This document shows positions 17,860 to 26,476 of a stretch of 34,830 nt of DNA, one piece after another. Under the pieces are notes generated by a model. The model did not search any database and was not told the DNA's origin. It saw nothing but the letters and a program-made list of their open reading frames with translations. The stretch covers positions 62,528 through 97,357 of the forward strand of contig JALWDZ010000016.1 in NCBI GenBank assembly GCA_027039485.1, in the 5' to 3' direction. Position 1 is the stretch's first letter; every line of letters begins with the position of its first letter. Position numbers and translations under genes: made by a program. The DNA comes from Candidatus Shapirobacteria bacterium. Lineage in GTDB: Bacteria > Patescibacteriota > Microgenomatia > UBA12405 > UBA6130.

Positions 17860-19116
17860 ATGAAACGGCTTTGGCGGCTCACTCGGCATCCGCTTTTCTG
17901 GGGAAGTTCATTGCTAATGGCCGGCAATGTTCTGGCGAGTTTGGGCAATTATCTTTTTCATCTCCTTAGCGGCCGCTTGCTTTTGCCGGCCGAGTATGGC
18001 GTTTTAGAAAGTTTTTTTGCCCTCGTTTATATTTTAGGAGTTTTAACTGGGGCCATCTCTTTGGCAACAACCAAAATTATTGGTGAATTGGAAGAAGAAA
18101 AAGTGAGCGGGGGAATAACTTTCTTGGAAAAGAAAATTGAAAAAAATAGCTTTCTCGCGGTGGTGGCCCTCTTTCTGTTAGTTCTTTTTTTGCGCCCCTT
18201 TCTTCATATTTACAGTCTCTGGTTCTATTTAGCTTTGTTGGTTTTCTTTCTCCTGAGCCTCTGGGGGGCAATTTACAACGGTGTTTTTAGCGCTCGTCTC
18301 CGTTTTGATTTGGTGGCCGGGCTGGGAGTTTTACAATCATTCTTGAAGCTAATTCTGGCAGCAGCCTTTTTATACTTGGGCTGGCATCTGGCCGGCGCCT
18401 TGGGAAGTATTATTCTGGCTGCGGCCATTGGTTTACTTTTGGCTAATCGTTTTAGCCATCGCCTTTGGTCATCAAAAAATAAGCGGCTGGAAATTACCGA
18501 TTTTTGGCATTTTTCCCTCTTAGCCCTGGGGCTAAATTTTTTCTTGACGGCTCTTTATAGCAACGATGTTTTGCTGGTCAAACATTTCTTCTCGCCCCAT
18601 TGGGTGGGGCTTTACTCGGCGGCAGCAGTTTCTGGCCGGGCTATTTTCTTTGCCGCCTCGATGGTTTTGGGGGTAACCTACCCGCTTTTGGTCCGCTACC
18701 AGAAAAAGCCTCGCCGGCGCCAGCTTATTTTTGCCCTCACTTTTTGGTTGATGTTGGCTATGGCGGTGGGTGGGGCCATAACGCTGGCTCTTTTGCCGCG
18801 ATTATGGTTGGGTTTGCTTTATGGCCATCGTTATCTAGCCGCGGCCCCCTTTTTGCCCCTTCTGGCTTTGGTTATGGGCGAATTGGCATTACTTAATTTG
18901 TTTATGCAACTAGCTTTAGCCAACAAGGACCGGCGGGGGCTGATTTTTATGGGATTAGCTTTTGGGCTTCAACTGGGGCTGATTTTCCTTTGGCACCCTT
19001 CTTTGCAGGCAGTGGTTTGGGATTCTTTTTTGGCGGTTACCAGCGGCCTGTTGTTAGCCCTAGCTTTCTATTGGCGCTACCCAATATTAATCCGGAAATT
19101 AAGTTCGGGATCGTAG
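17860..19116 (+). CDS. Polysaccharide flippase-like (Wzx/MOP superfamily) membrane protein
   Basis: GNVLASLGNYLFHLLSGRLLLPAEYGVLESFFALVYILG N-terminus; polytopic. Confidence 0.75.
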   Translation: MKRLWRLTRHPLFWGSSLLMAGNVLASLGNYLFHLLSGRLLLPAEYGVLESFFALVYILGVLTGAISLATTKIIGELEEEKVSGGITFLEKKIEKNSFLAVVALFLLVLFLRPFLHIYSLWFYLALLVFFLLSLWGAIYNGVFSARLRFDLVAGLGVLQSFLKLILAAAFLYLGWHLAGALGSIILAAAIGLLLANRFSHRLWSSKNKRLEITDFWHFSLLALGLNFFLTALYSNDVLLVKHFFSPHWVGLYSAAAVSGRAIFFAASMVLGVTYPLLVRYQKKPRRRQLIFALTFWLMLAMAVGGAITLALLPRLWLGLLYGHRYLAAAPFLPLLALVMGELALLNLFMQLALANKDRRGLIFMGLAFGLQLGLIFLWHPSLQAVVWDSFLAVTSGLLLALAFYWRYPILIRKLSSGS

Positions 19117-19877
19117 CGCCAGCGGCGGCGGTTATTATCAGCGTAGTAGCGGCGCAACCGGAGGCGGTAAAAAACGGCCAGAGTGTCAATTAACATTTCC
19201 CAAACAGTTTTCCAGCGGATGGTGGAAGTAAAGCGGAAATTTCTGGGGTCAATGCGGACGGGTGCTTCATAAATGCGTTGATAGCCAAGATAACGGGCGA
19301 CTGCTAAGAGTTCGATGTCGAAGGCAAATTTTTTGACCAAAAGGCGGGGCAGCACTTTGGCTAAAACGGGGCGGCGGAAAATTTTAAGGCCAGTCTGGGT
19401 ATCGCGGAGATTAAGGCCAAAAAGAAGATGGACCAAAAGCTGGTAGCCGCGGCTATAAAGGCGACGCAAAAAGGGGTATTCAACCTGGGAAACGGGATGG
19501 CGCTTTGAACCGACAATAATGTCGGCTTGGTACCATTCCATGTGGGCGATAGCCATAATGATACCGTTGGGGTCAATATCCATGCCGGCGTCGATAAAGG
19601 CGATGATATCACCGCGGGAGCGGGCCATACCGTAACGAACAGCATAGCCTTTGCCGTGGTTGGTAGGATAGCCATAAACACGGATGCGGCGATTGGCTAA
19701 CTGGCGGGCCCGCTGGTAAGTTTTGTCAACTTGACCATCAACAACGCAGATAATTTCGTATTTATAGGGAGTTTGTTGGAGAGTCTGGTCGAGGCGTCGC
19801 AGATCACGGCGGATGGTTTTTTCCTGGCGGTAAGCCGGGACAATGACGGAAAGGAATAAGGGTTGGCTTTTCTTCAT
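19077..19877 (-). CDS. GT2-family glycosyltransferase (dolichyl-phosphate glucosyltransferase/DPM1-like)
   Basis: LSVIVPAYRQEKTIRRDLRRLDQTL...VVDGQVDKT...NHGKGYAVRYGMARSRGDIIAFIDAGMDIDP...RDTQTGLKIFRR. ATG at 19877 preferred over 19916. Confidence 0.83.
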   Translation of the reverse strand: MKKSQPLFLSVIVPAYRQEKTIRRDLRRLDQTLQQTPYKYEIICVVDGQVDKTYQRARQLANRRIRVYGYPTNHGKGYAVRYGMARSRGDIIAFIDAGMDIDPNGIIMAIAHMEWYQADIIVGSKRHPVSQVEYPFLRRLYSRGYQLLVHLLFGLNLRDTQTGLKIFRRPVLAKVLPRLLVKKFAFDIELLAVARYLGYQRIYEAPVRIDPRNFRFTSTIRWKTVWEMLIDTLAVFYRLRLRRYYADNNRRRWRYDPELNFRINIG

Positions 19878-19929
19878 AAACTGGCTAATTATAGGGGAAA
19901 AATTTTGGAAGTACAAATGGAACTAGGAA

Positions 19930-20137
19930 TAACAAATCCTAAATCCCAATAACTAAACAAATCCTAATTACCAAAATCCTAAATCCTAAACAATGTTCAA
20001 ATGACCAAAATCCAAATGTTCAAAACATCTTTATCATCTTTCTTTTGTTTTGGTCATTTGGTTATTTAATCATTTGGTAATTGTTTAGGATTTGGGTCAT
20101 TAGGGTTTAGGATTTGCCTGCCTGCGTGGGCAGGGTG
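19930..20137. repeat. Large intergenic inverted repeat built of AAATCCYAA / CAAATGACCAAAAT words, with CCTGCC...GGCAGG end motif
   Basis: Left arm caaatcctaaatccc...aatgttcaaatgaccaaaatccaaatgttcaaaac; right arm gttttggtcatttggttatttaatcatttggtaattgtttaggatttgggtcattagggtttaggatttg; then cctgcctgcgtgggcaggg. Confidence 0.8.
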
Positions 20138-20185
20138 CTTGGGATTTAATATTTATCTGATTTGGCCAGATGCTAAAATGGGGGG

Positions 20186-21202
20186 ATGAAAAGACAATGG
20201 CCATTGGTTTCGGTGATTATAGTTTGTGAAGGCTGGAATCACTTCCTGGCCGAAGCTTTGCCCCATTATCGGGAATTAGATTATCCAAATTTCGAGGTTA
20301 TCGTCTTCTCAACAGAACCGATTAAGCGCCAATTTCCCCGGGTGCGTTTTCTTCACGATGAAAAAACCCGCCACCAGCCAGCGTTAAAGCGCGACCTGGC
20401 GGCTGAGGCTGCCCGCGGCGACATTCTGGCTTTTATTGACGATGATGCCTATCCGGCGCCGGAGTGGCTCAAAATGGCCGTGCGCCACTTTGCCGATGAG
20501 CGAGTTGTGGCTGTCGGCGGGCCGGGGGTTAATCCGCCCCAGGCCGGGGCCTTAGAAAAAGCCGCCGGCTGGATTTCGGCCAGCCCTTTGGGCGGCTGGG
20601 GGCAAACTTACCGGTTTATTCCCCAGCAGCGACGGTGGGTCGACGATTACCCTTCGATGAATTTTCTAGTCCGCCGCCAAGACTTTCTTCGCGTAGGCGG
20701 CTTCGACTCGCTTTATTACCCCGGCGAGGATACTAAACTTTGCTTGGATTTAACCCAGAAACTAAAGAAAAAAATTCTTTACGATCCCCAAGTTCTGGTT
20801 TACCATCACAAGCGCCCCCTCTTTTGCCGTTATTTAATCCAGAATGGCCGTTTCGGCCGCCACCGGGGTAATTTTGCCCGCTTTCTGCCGGCTAACTCGC
20901 GGCGCTGGTTTTATTTTATCCCGCCGCTTTTTGCCCTTGGCTTTTTTGGCGGCTGGCTTTTATGGCTGTTGCCAAAATGGCCCTTAATCCTTTTTCTTCG
21001 CTACATTTATGAATTTGCTTTGGGGTTATACACTATTCTTTTGGTGGCCAACGCTTTTTGGATTGCCCGCAAAAGCCACTCGTTAAAAGTGGCGTTTTTG
21101 GCGATGCTGGGCGTTTTGCCGATGCACCTTTATTACGGCTTCCAATTCATTCGCGGTTATTTCAGCCGACGCCTTAATGACACCTACGGCCGAGCGGAGT
21201 GA
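20186..21202 (+). CDS. GT2-family glycosyltransferase with C-terminal membrane segments
   Basis: PLVSVIIVCEGWNHFLAEALPHY...GDILAFIDDDAYPAPEWL...GGFDSLYYPGEDTKLCLDL. Confidence 0.83.
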   Translation: MKRQWPLVSVIIVCEGWNHFLAEALPHYRELDYPNFEVIVFSTEPIKRQFPRVRFLHDEKTRHQPALKRDLAAEAARGDILAFIDDDAYPAPEWLKMAVRHFADERVVAVGGPGVNPPQAGALEKAAGWISASPLGGWGQTYRFIPQQRRWVDDYPSMNFLVRRQDFLRVGGFDSLYYPGEDTKLCLDLTQKLKKKILYDPQVLVYHHKRPLFCRYLIQNGRFGRHRGNFARFLPANSRRWFYFIPPLFALGFFGGWLLWLLPKWPLILFLRYIYEFALGLYTILLVANAFWIARKSHSLKVAFLAMLGVLPMHLYYGFQFIRGYFSRRLNDTYGRAE

Positions 21203-21207
21203 TAAAA

Positions 21208-22143
21208 ATGGTAAAAGGAATATTTGTTTTAGAAAAATTAACCTCGGAAAAGATTCAAAAGCTAGTGGATCTAGGCGCTGGTGCTATTTTTGTGAATTAT
21301 CAACATCTTAATAAAGATGTGGCTGCCAAATTACGTCAAGAGGGTATTAAAGTTTACATTGAAGTGGGCATTTTCGTGGGTGAAGAGCTGTGGCAAGAGT
21401 ATCCTGATGCCCGGCCCGTGGCTAGGAATGGCCGGCCGATGGAGAAAATTGACTGGTATGTTGGTGTTTGTCCAAATCATCCCCAGGTACGTAAGGAAAA
21501 ATTGGCCTTGATCAAAAGAATTGCTAAGACGGGTATAGCCGATGGTGTTTGGCTGGACTTTATTCGCTATCCGGGTCACTGGGAGGAAGTAAGGAACGCT
21601 AAAATGCCAGAATATTGCTTTTGCCAGAACTGCCAACGGAAATTTGCCCATGATGTTGGCGGAGCAGTGGAGGGAGAGCGGTGGATAACTTGGAAATGTC
21701 AGCAGATTGCTGATTTTGTGGCCCGGGCGAAGGAAATTATTAAAACCATTGACAACAGCATTCAGCTGGGTATTTTTTCTGTCCCTTGGCGCGAAGAAGA
21801 TTATGACGGGGCGATTAGGAAAATAATTGGTCAGGACTTTCGACAATTGGCACCTTTTGTGGATATTTTTAGCCCGATGGTTTACCAAAAAATGACTGGC
21901 CATAATGAAGCCTGGATTGGGAAAATAGTCCGTTATATGGATAAAGTTACCCGAAAGCCAGTTTTGCCAATTATCCAGACTGAAAACAAGCCAGGGAAAT
22001 TATCCCCAGCCGAATTTGAAGATGAGTTGATTTTCGCCTACCAAAAACCATCCCAAGGCAGTATTGTGTTCTTTTGGGAAGATTTGCAGAAAGACCAAGC
22101 AAAGCTGCAGGCACTTAGGCATTTTTGGCAAGAGTTATCTTAG
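21208..22143 (+). CDS. Putative glycoside hydrolase-like TIM-barrel protein (GHL/DUF4015-like)
   Basis: GIFVLEKLTSEKIQKLVDLGAGAIFVNY...GIADGVWLDFIRYPGHWE...CFCQNCQRKF...FSPMVYQKMTG. ATG 21208 or GTG 21199 start. Confidence 0.55.
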   Translation: MVKGIFVLEKLTSEKIQKLVDLGAGAIFVNYQHLNKDVAAKLRQEGIKVYIEVGIFVGEELWQEYPDARPVARNGRPMEKIDWYVGVCPNHPQVRKEKLALIKRIAKTGIADGVWLDFIRYPGHWEEVRNAKMPEYCFCQNCQRKFAHDVGGAVEGERWITWKCQQIADFVARAKEIIKTIDNSIQLGIFSVPWREEDYDGAIRKIIGQDFRQLAPFVDIFSPMVYQKMTGHNEAWIGKIVRYMDKVTRKPVLPIIQTENKPGKLSPAEFEDELIFAYQKPSQGSIVFFWEDLQKDQAKLQALRHFWQELS

Positions 22144-22798
22144 CAAATTCCTCTTTTAACTGATGCTTAATTTCCCTTAGTGGCAACCGGCCGTCGATTT
22201 CTATTACCTGAGTTATTCGCCTTTCTTCACTAGTGATTTCCTCGATTTGTGACTGAAAATGAAGAATACTGGCTAGTTTTTGGGCGGCGTTCCATTTTTC
22301 TCGCCCTTTTAATGTTACCCGTCGGGCAGCTATTTTTGGCGGGACTTTGATCCGAATAACAACTGGTTTGGCGTTAAGTGCTTGAGCTAATTGATAAACG
22401 GCTTGGCGATTTCTGATGGTGCGGTTATTATCGTCTAAAATAACAGAATAACCTTGTTGGAGGTAAAATCTAGCCAGGACTTCCTGGTACACATAGGCTT
22501 TATAATAGTCATCTTTGATTAGATGGCGCAGCCAATGAAAATAAATGGCATCTGAGCGAAGAGTGACACTGGGATGTATTTTGGCAATGAATTTGGCAAG
22601 GGTTGTTTTTCCTGACCCGGGGACACCACAAAAGATCACTACTAGCTGAAGTGGTGGTTTTTGTTGGGGCAGTGTTGGCTGGAGGATGTTTTTAAGTTTA
22701 GCCAAATTACGGGTAAATTCGGGCGATTGGGCGTATGCTTTTAACCGTTCCCGCCAAGCGTTGTCGAATTGCTCTTGCTGTTTCTTTTTGCTGGCCAT
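22115..22798 (-). CDS. P-loop kinase/AAA-like protein (zeta-toxin/polynucleotide-kinase-like fold)
   Basis: LQLVVIFCGVPGSGKTTLAKFIAKIHPSVTLRSDAIYFHWL (Walker A); ILDDNNRTIRNRQ; ATG at 22798. Confidence 0.65.
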   Translation of the reverse strand: MASKKKQQEQFDNAWRERLKAYAQSPEFTRNLAKLKNILQPTLPQQKPPLQLVVIFCGVPGSGKTTLAKFIAKIHPSVTLRSDAIYFHWLRHLIKDDYYKAYVYQEVLARFYLQQGYSVILDDNNRTIRNRQAVYQLAQALNAKPVVIRIKVPPKIAARRVTLKGREKWNAAQKLASILHFQSQIEEITSEERRITQVIEIDGRLPLREIKHQLKEEFAKITLAKNA

Positions 22799-22851
22799 CT
22801 TTATTATTATAGTGATCATAGTGGGTTAAGATTAATATGCTAAGATAAACT

Positions 22852-24327
22852 ATGCGAGTTGTAATTGGTTATCCACCGCTGGAATCAGAAAAGGGCATCC
22901 CTTTGCTTAGCCAAAACCGCCAGTTTCAGTGGTTCCATGATCCAACTTATATTTATCCGGTGGTACCGGCCCAAGCGGCCACCTTAGCCAAACAAGCTGG
23001 TCATCAGGCTACCTGGCTGGATGGTATTGCCAGCGAATGGACTTATGCTGAGTGGGAAAAGCGCCTTTTGGGGACTAAGCCTGACTTGCTTTTCGTCGAA
23101 ACTAAGACGCCGGTTGTCAAGAAGCATTGGCGGATTATTGATCGTTTGAAGAAAAGAACCCCGAAACTTCTTATTGTTTTGGCCGGCGACCACGTGACGG
23201 CTTTGCCGGAAGAAAGCTTCCAAAAATCGGCGGTGGATTTTGTTTTGACGGGCGGCGATTATGATTTTCTTCTTTTAAATTTGTTAAATCATTTAGAGAA
23301 AAAAGAAAAATTAGAGGCCGGCATTTGGTACCGGACGAAAAGGGGATTGAAAAACACCGGCCAGTTTGTTTTGAACCACGACTTAAACAAACTACCATTT
23401 ATTGACCGTGATCTAACCCAATGGCAACTTTATGCCTATAAAAATGGCAATTATAAATATTTGCCGGGGACCTATATTATGGCCGGGCGGGATTGTTGGT
23501 GGCGCAAAAATGGCGGTTGCAAATTTTGCTCCTGGACCACTCTTTATCCCACCTGGCGGGTCCGGTCGGCTAGAAATGTTCTCGATGAGATTGGCATGCT
23601 GATTGAGAAGTATGGCGTCCGGGAAATAATGGACGACACCGGCACTTTTCCCATTGGCCCTTGGCTGCGCGAGTTTGCCCAGGGGATGATTGACCGCGGT
23701 TATAACAAGAAAATAAATTTTGATATCAATATGCGCTTTGGGGCGTTAAGCAAAGAGGATTATGCCCTGATGGCTAAAGCTGGTTTTCGCTTTCTTCTTT
23801 ATGGCTTAGAGTCAGCTAACCAGAAAACCGTTGACCGGCTTAACAAGGGGACCAAAATCGCCGCCATTGAAAAAGAACTGGAAATGATCCAGGCAGTCAA
23901 CCGGGAGACAGGCGGCCATCTTGAACCTCATGTCACTTGCATGGTGGGTTATCCCTGGGAATCGAAGGAGGAAGCCGAGGCGACGGTAGCCATGACGCGC
24001 CGCTTCTTTGACCGCGGCTTGATTAGGACTCTCCAGGCAACGATAGTCATTCCTTATCCCGGCACCCAGCTTTTTCGCGAATGCTTGGCGAATAATTGGC
24101 TGAAAATGAAAAACTGGGATGATTATGATATGACCAAGCCGGTGATGAAGACGCCAATGAAAGACGAGGAAGTTTTGGCGCTAACGCGGGGGATTTATAC
24201 TTCATTTTTAACTCCGCGTTTCCTTTGGCGGCAGATTGCCTCAATTAGAAATTGGCAAGATGTTAAATTTATGCTCCGGGCGGCCAAAAAGGTAATTGGC
24301 CATTTTTTAGATTTTCGGTGCCGCTAA
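22852..24327 (+). CDS. B12-binding-domain radical SAM protein with CX7CX2C cluster motif
   Basis: N-terminal cobalamin-like domain; GRDCWWRKNGGCKFCSW; FDINMRFGALSKEDYALMAKAGFRFLLYGLESANQKTVDRLNKGT; PYPGTQLFRE. Confidence 0.82.
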   Translation: MRVVIGYPPLESEKGIPLLSQNRQFQWFHDPTYIYPVVPAQAATLAKQAGHQATWLDGIASEWTYAEWEKRLLGTKPDLLFVETKTPVVKKHWRIIDRLKKRTPKLLIVLAGDHVTALPEESFQKSAVDFVLTGGDYDFLLLNLLNHLEKKEKLEAGIWYRTKRGLKNTGQFVLNHDLNKLPFIDRDLTQWQLYAYKNGNYKYLPGTYIMAGRDCWWRKNGGCKFCSWTTLYPTWRVRSARNVLDEIGMLIEKYGVREIMDDTGTFPIGPWLREFAQGMIDRGYNKKINFDINMRFGALSKEDYALMAKAGFRFLLYGLESANQKTVDRLNKGTKIAAIEKELEMIQAVNRETGGHLEPHVTCMVGYPWESKEEAEATVAMTRRFFDRGLIRTLQATIVIPYPGTQLFRECLANNWLKMKNWDDYDMTKPVMKTPMKDEEVLALTRGIYTSFLTPRFLWRQIASIRNWQDVKFMLRAAKKVIGHFLDFRCR

Positions 24328-24330
24328 TTC

Positions 24331-24359
24331 TTGACACGTTGCCAGAAACCCTATAATAT
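24331..24359 (+). promoter_or_regulatory. Candidate promoter for abiEi-like gene
   Basis: TTGACA (24331-24336); TATAAT (24352-24357, 15-bp spacer) or TAATAT (24354-24359, 17-bp spacer); ATG 24369. Confidence 0.55.
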
Positions 24360-24368
24360 ATAGATTAT

Positions 24369-24975
24369 ATGGAAACGTATAATTTAGCAGCCATTACCCA
24401 CAAGCTACACGATTCAGGGTTGACCTTATTTACAACTACCACTTTAAAAATTATTTTGGCTGTTAAAAAAGAAAGCTCCTTTTTCAATTTGCTAGCCAGA
24501 CTGGCGCAGGGAAGAGTGTTGGTAAGATTAGAGAGGGGTAAGTATGCCTTGGCAGGAGAAAATATTTCTGATTTTGCTTTGGCAAATTTCTTGTATTCGT
24601 TTTCTTATATTGCTTTAAAATTAGCTCTTAATTTTTACGGCATTCTTTCCCAGTTTCCCTATGAAATAACCAGCGTGACGGCTAAAAAAACTAAAAGGAA
24701 GTTTCTTTTTGGTAAGGCCTTTTCGTATGTTCATGTTAAGGAAACTTTGTTTTGGGGCTATGAAAAAAGAAATGGATTTTTAATTACGGTTCCCGAAAAA
24801 GGCACTTTTAAATCAATTGTATTTGGCAGCTAAAGGCTTAAGGGGTGTTTCGTTAGATGAATATAATTTGTCTTCTCTCAATTTTAAGAAAATGCGGTCT
24901 TATCTTAACAAATATCCTCATTTCTCGCAATTTGATAAAATTATCAGTCGTTTAGGCATTTTTAATAAAAGATGA
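24369..24975 (+). pseudogene. AbiEi-like antitoxin (type IV TA), disrupted by an apparent 1-nt insertion near 24796-24802
   Basis: ORF 24369-24833 ends ...VPEKGTFKSIVFGS*. From 24802 the next frame reads ALLNQLYLAAKGLRGVSLDEYNLSSLNFKKMRSYLNKYPHFSQFDKIISRLGIFNKR* and ends at 24975, giving an ATGA overlap with the toxin start at 24972. Confidence 0.7.
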
Positions 24976-25724
24976 TCACCAGGGACCAGGTTGCTTTGTG
25001 GGCACGCAAGCAGGGGGTTGATGAAATAACTGCTTTTAGAGAATACCTGCAGCTTTTATTTCTGAGTAAACTTTATTTTTTACCTAAGAGCGACAAGATT
25101 TTTTTAAAGGGAGGGGCGGCGCTTCATTTGGTTTATCAGGCGCCGCGGTTTTCAGAAGATTTGGACTTTACGGTTGAATTATCCCAGCCAACCTTTTTGT
25201 CCGTAATAAAAAAGGCATTTCAGGAAATTTTTAAAGAAGCAGAGGGTAACGCTAAAGAATATAAGGTGGTAACGGGAAAGAAATTTCTTTTGACATTTTT
25301 GCCTGGTGTTTTGCCTTATAAAGTTTTTATAGATTTAGATTTCTTTTTTGGGGAGCGAGTATTAGAACCCTCTAAGTCAATTCTTAAAACTAATTATCCG
25401 GCGATTTCTGCATCTTATGTGTATCATCTTTCCAAAGATGAAATTATTGCTGAAAAGATAAGAGTAATTTTAACCCGGGAAAAACCCCGTGATATTTTTG
25501 ACTTATGGTTTTTGTTGAAACAAGGAGCTGGGATTGATTGGAATTTAGTGCGGACGAAGATGGTATTTTGTCCTAAAATAGCTTTTAGCCAAACAATTTT
25601 GAAGAAGAGAATTAAAACAATCGGCGCTGGCGCATTAAAGAAAGATGTTAGTCAATTTTTACCACAAAATTATCGTAATTATGTTGCAAAAATTCCTGGA
25701 GAATTAGAGGTTTTGATTAAATGA
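24972..25724 (+). CDS. AbiEii/AbiGii-family nucleotidyltransferase toxin
   Basis: IFLKGGAALHLVYQAPRFSEDLDFTVE; YKVFIDLDF; KDEIIAEKIRVILTREKPRDIFDLWFLL. Confidence 0.88.
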   Translation: MITRDQVALWARKQGVDEITAFREYLQLLFLSKLYFLPKSDKIFLKGGAALHLVYQAPRFSEDLDFTVELSQPTFLSVIKKAFQEIFKEAEGNAKEYKVVTGKKFLLTFLPGVLPYKVFIDLDFFFGERVLEPSKSILKTNYPAISASYVYHLSKDEIIAEKIRVILTREKPRDIFDLWFLLKQGAGIDWNLVRTKMVFCPKIAFSQTILKKRIKTIGAGALKKDVSQFLPQNYRNYVAKIPGELEVLIK

Positions 25725-26164
25725 GAAAAATATTGGTTCGTCTTTTCCAACATTTCCTTTTATCCCTCTTGGTGGGCGCTTTTAGCTGGTGGGTGGCTAA
25801 AAGTTGGTGGTGGGTGGCCGTTGGTATGGCGGTTAATATTTTTATGGATTTAGACCATGTCTTGGAATATGTCGCTTGGGCCCGCCGCTTCCGCCTGGGG
25901 GAATTTTTACTGGGGCGTTATTTCAAGGAAAAAGGATCCATTATGGTTATTTTCCATGGTTGGGAATATGTTATTTTGGCGTTTGTTTTTTGGTGGCTCA
26001 CTGGTTACAATGGCTGGTTAATTCTAGCGGTGGCTATGGGTAGCCACCTGCTTTTTGATCAGCTAAGCTGGGATCTTTATCCGCTGGCTTACTTTATTAT
26101 TTACCGGGCGAAAAATCATTTTGCGATTACCAAAATTTGCCGAGATGTTCACCCTGTTAAATAA
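25721..26164 (+). CDS. Membrane protein, YdjM/DUF457-like (putative metal-dependent)
   Basis: NIFMDLDHVLEYVAW...FHGWEYVILAF...GSHLLFDQL: His/Asp motifs in membrane context; ATGA overlap with the AbiEii gene. Confidence 0.5.
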   Translation: MRKILVRLFQHFLLSLLVGAFSWWVAKSWWWVAVGMAVNIFMDLDHVLEYVAWARRFRLGEFLLGRYFKEKGSIMVIFHGWEYVILAFVFWWLTGYNGWLILAVAMGSHLLFDQLSWDLYPLAYFIIYRAKNHFAITKICRDVHPVK

Positions 26165-26179
26165 TTTTAAATTTTGCTT

Positions 26180-26440
26180 ATGTACTATGTTTATGTTCTA
26201 TTAAGTTTAAAAGATAAGAAAAAATACGTGGGCTATACTAAAAATTTAAAATTAAGATTCAAGCAGCATCAAAAAGGGCTGGTGAGATCTACTCGAAACA
26301 GGAGACCGCTAAAACTGATTTACTACGAAGCATGTCTTCATCAACAAGATGCAACACACCGCGAAAAGTATTTAAAGACTTTTTACGGTAAGATGTTTAT
26401 TAAAAGAAGATTAGCGAGATGGTTTTTAGAAAATGAATAA
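26180..26440 (+). CDS. GIY-YIG nuclease domain protein
   Basis: MYYVYVLLSLKDKKKYVGYTKNLKLRFKQHQKGLVRSTRNRRPLKLIYYE. Confidence 0.88.
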   Translation: MYYVYVLLSLKDKKKYVGYTKNLKLRFKQHQKGLVRSTRNRRPLKLIYYEACLHQQDATHREKYLKTFYGKMFIKRRLARWFLENE

Positions 26441-26476
26441 ATCACAGCTGCTTGAATCTTATTTAACAGGGTAAAG

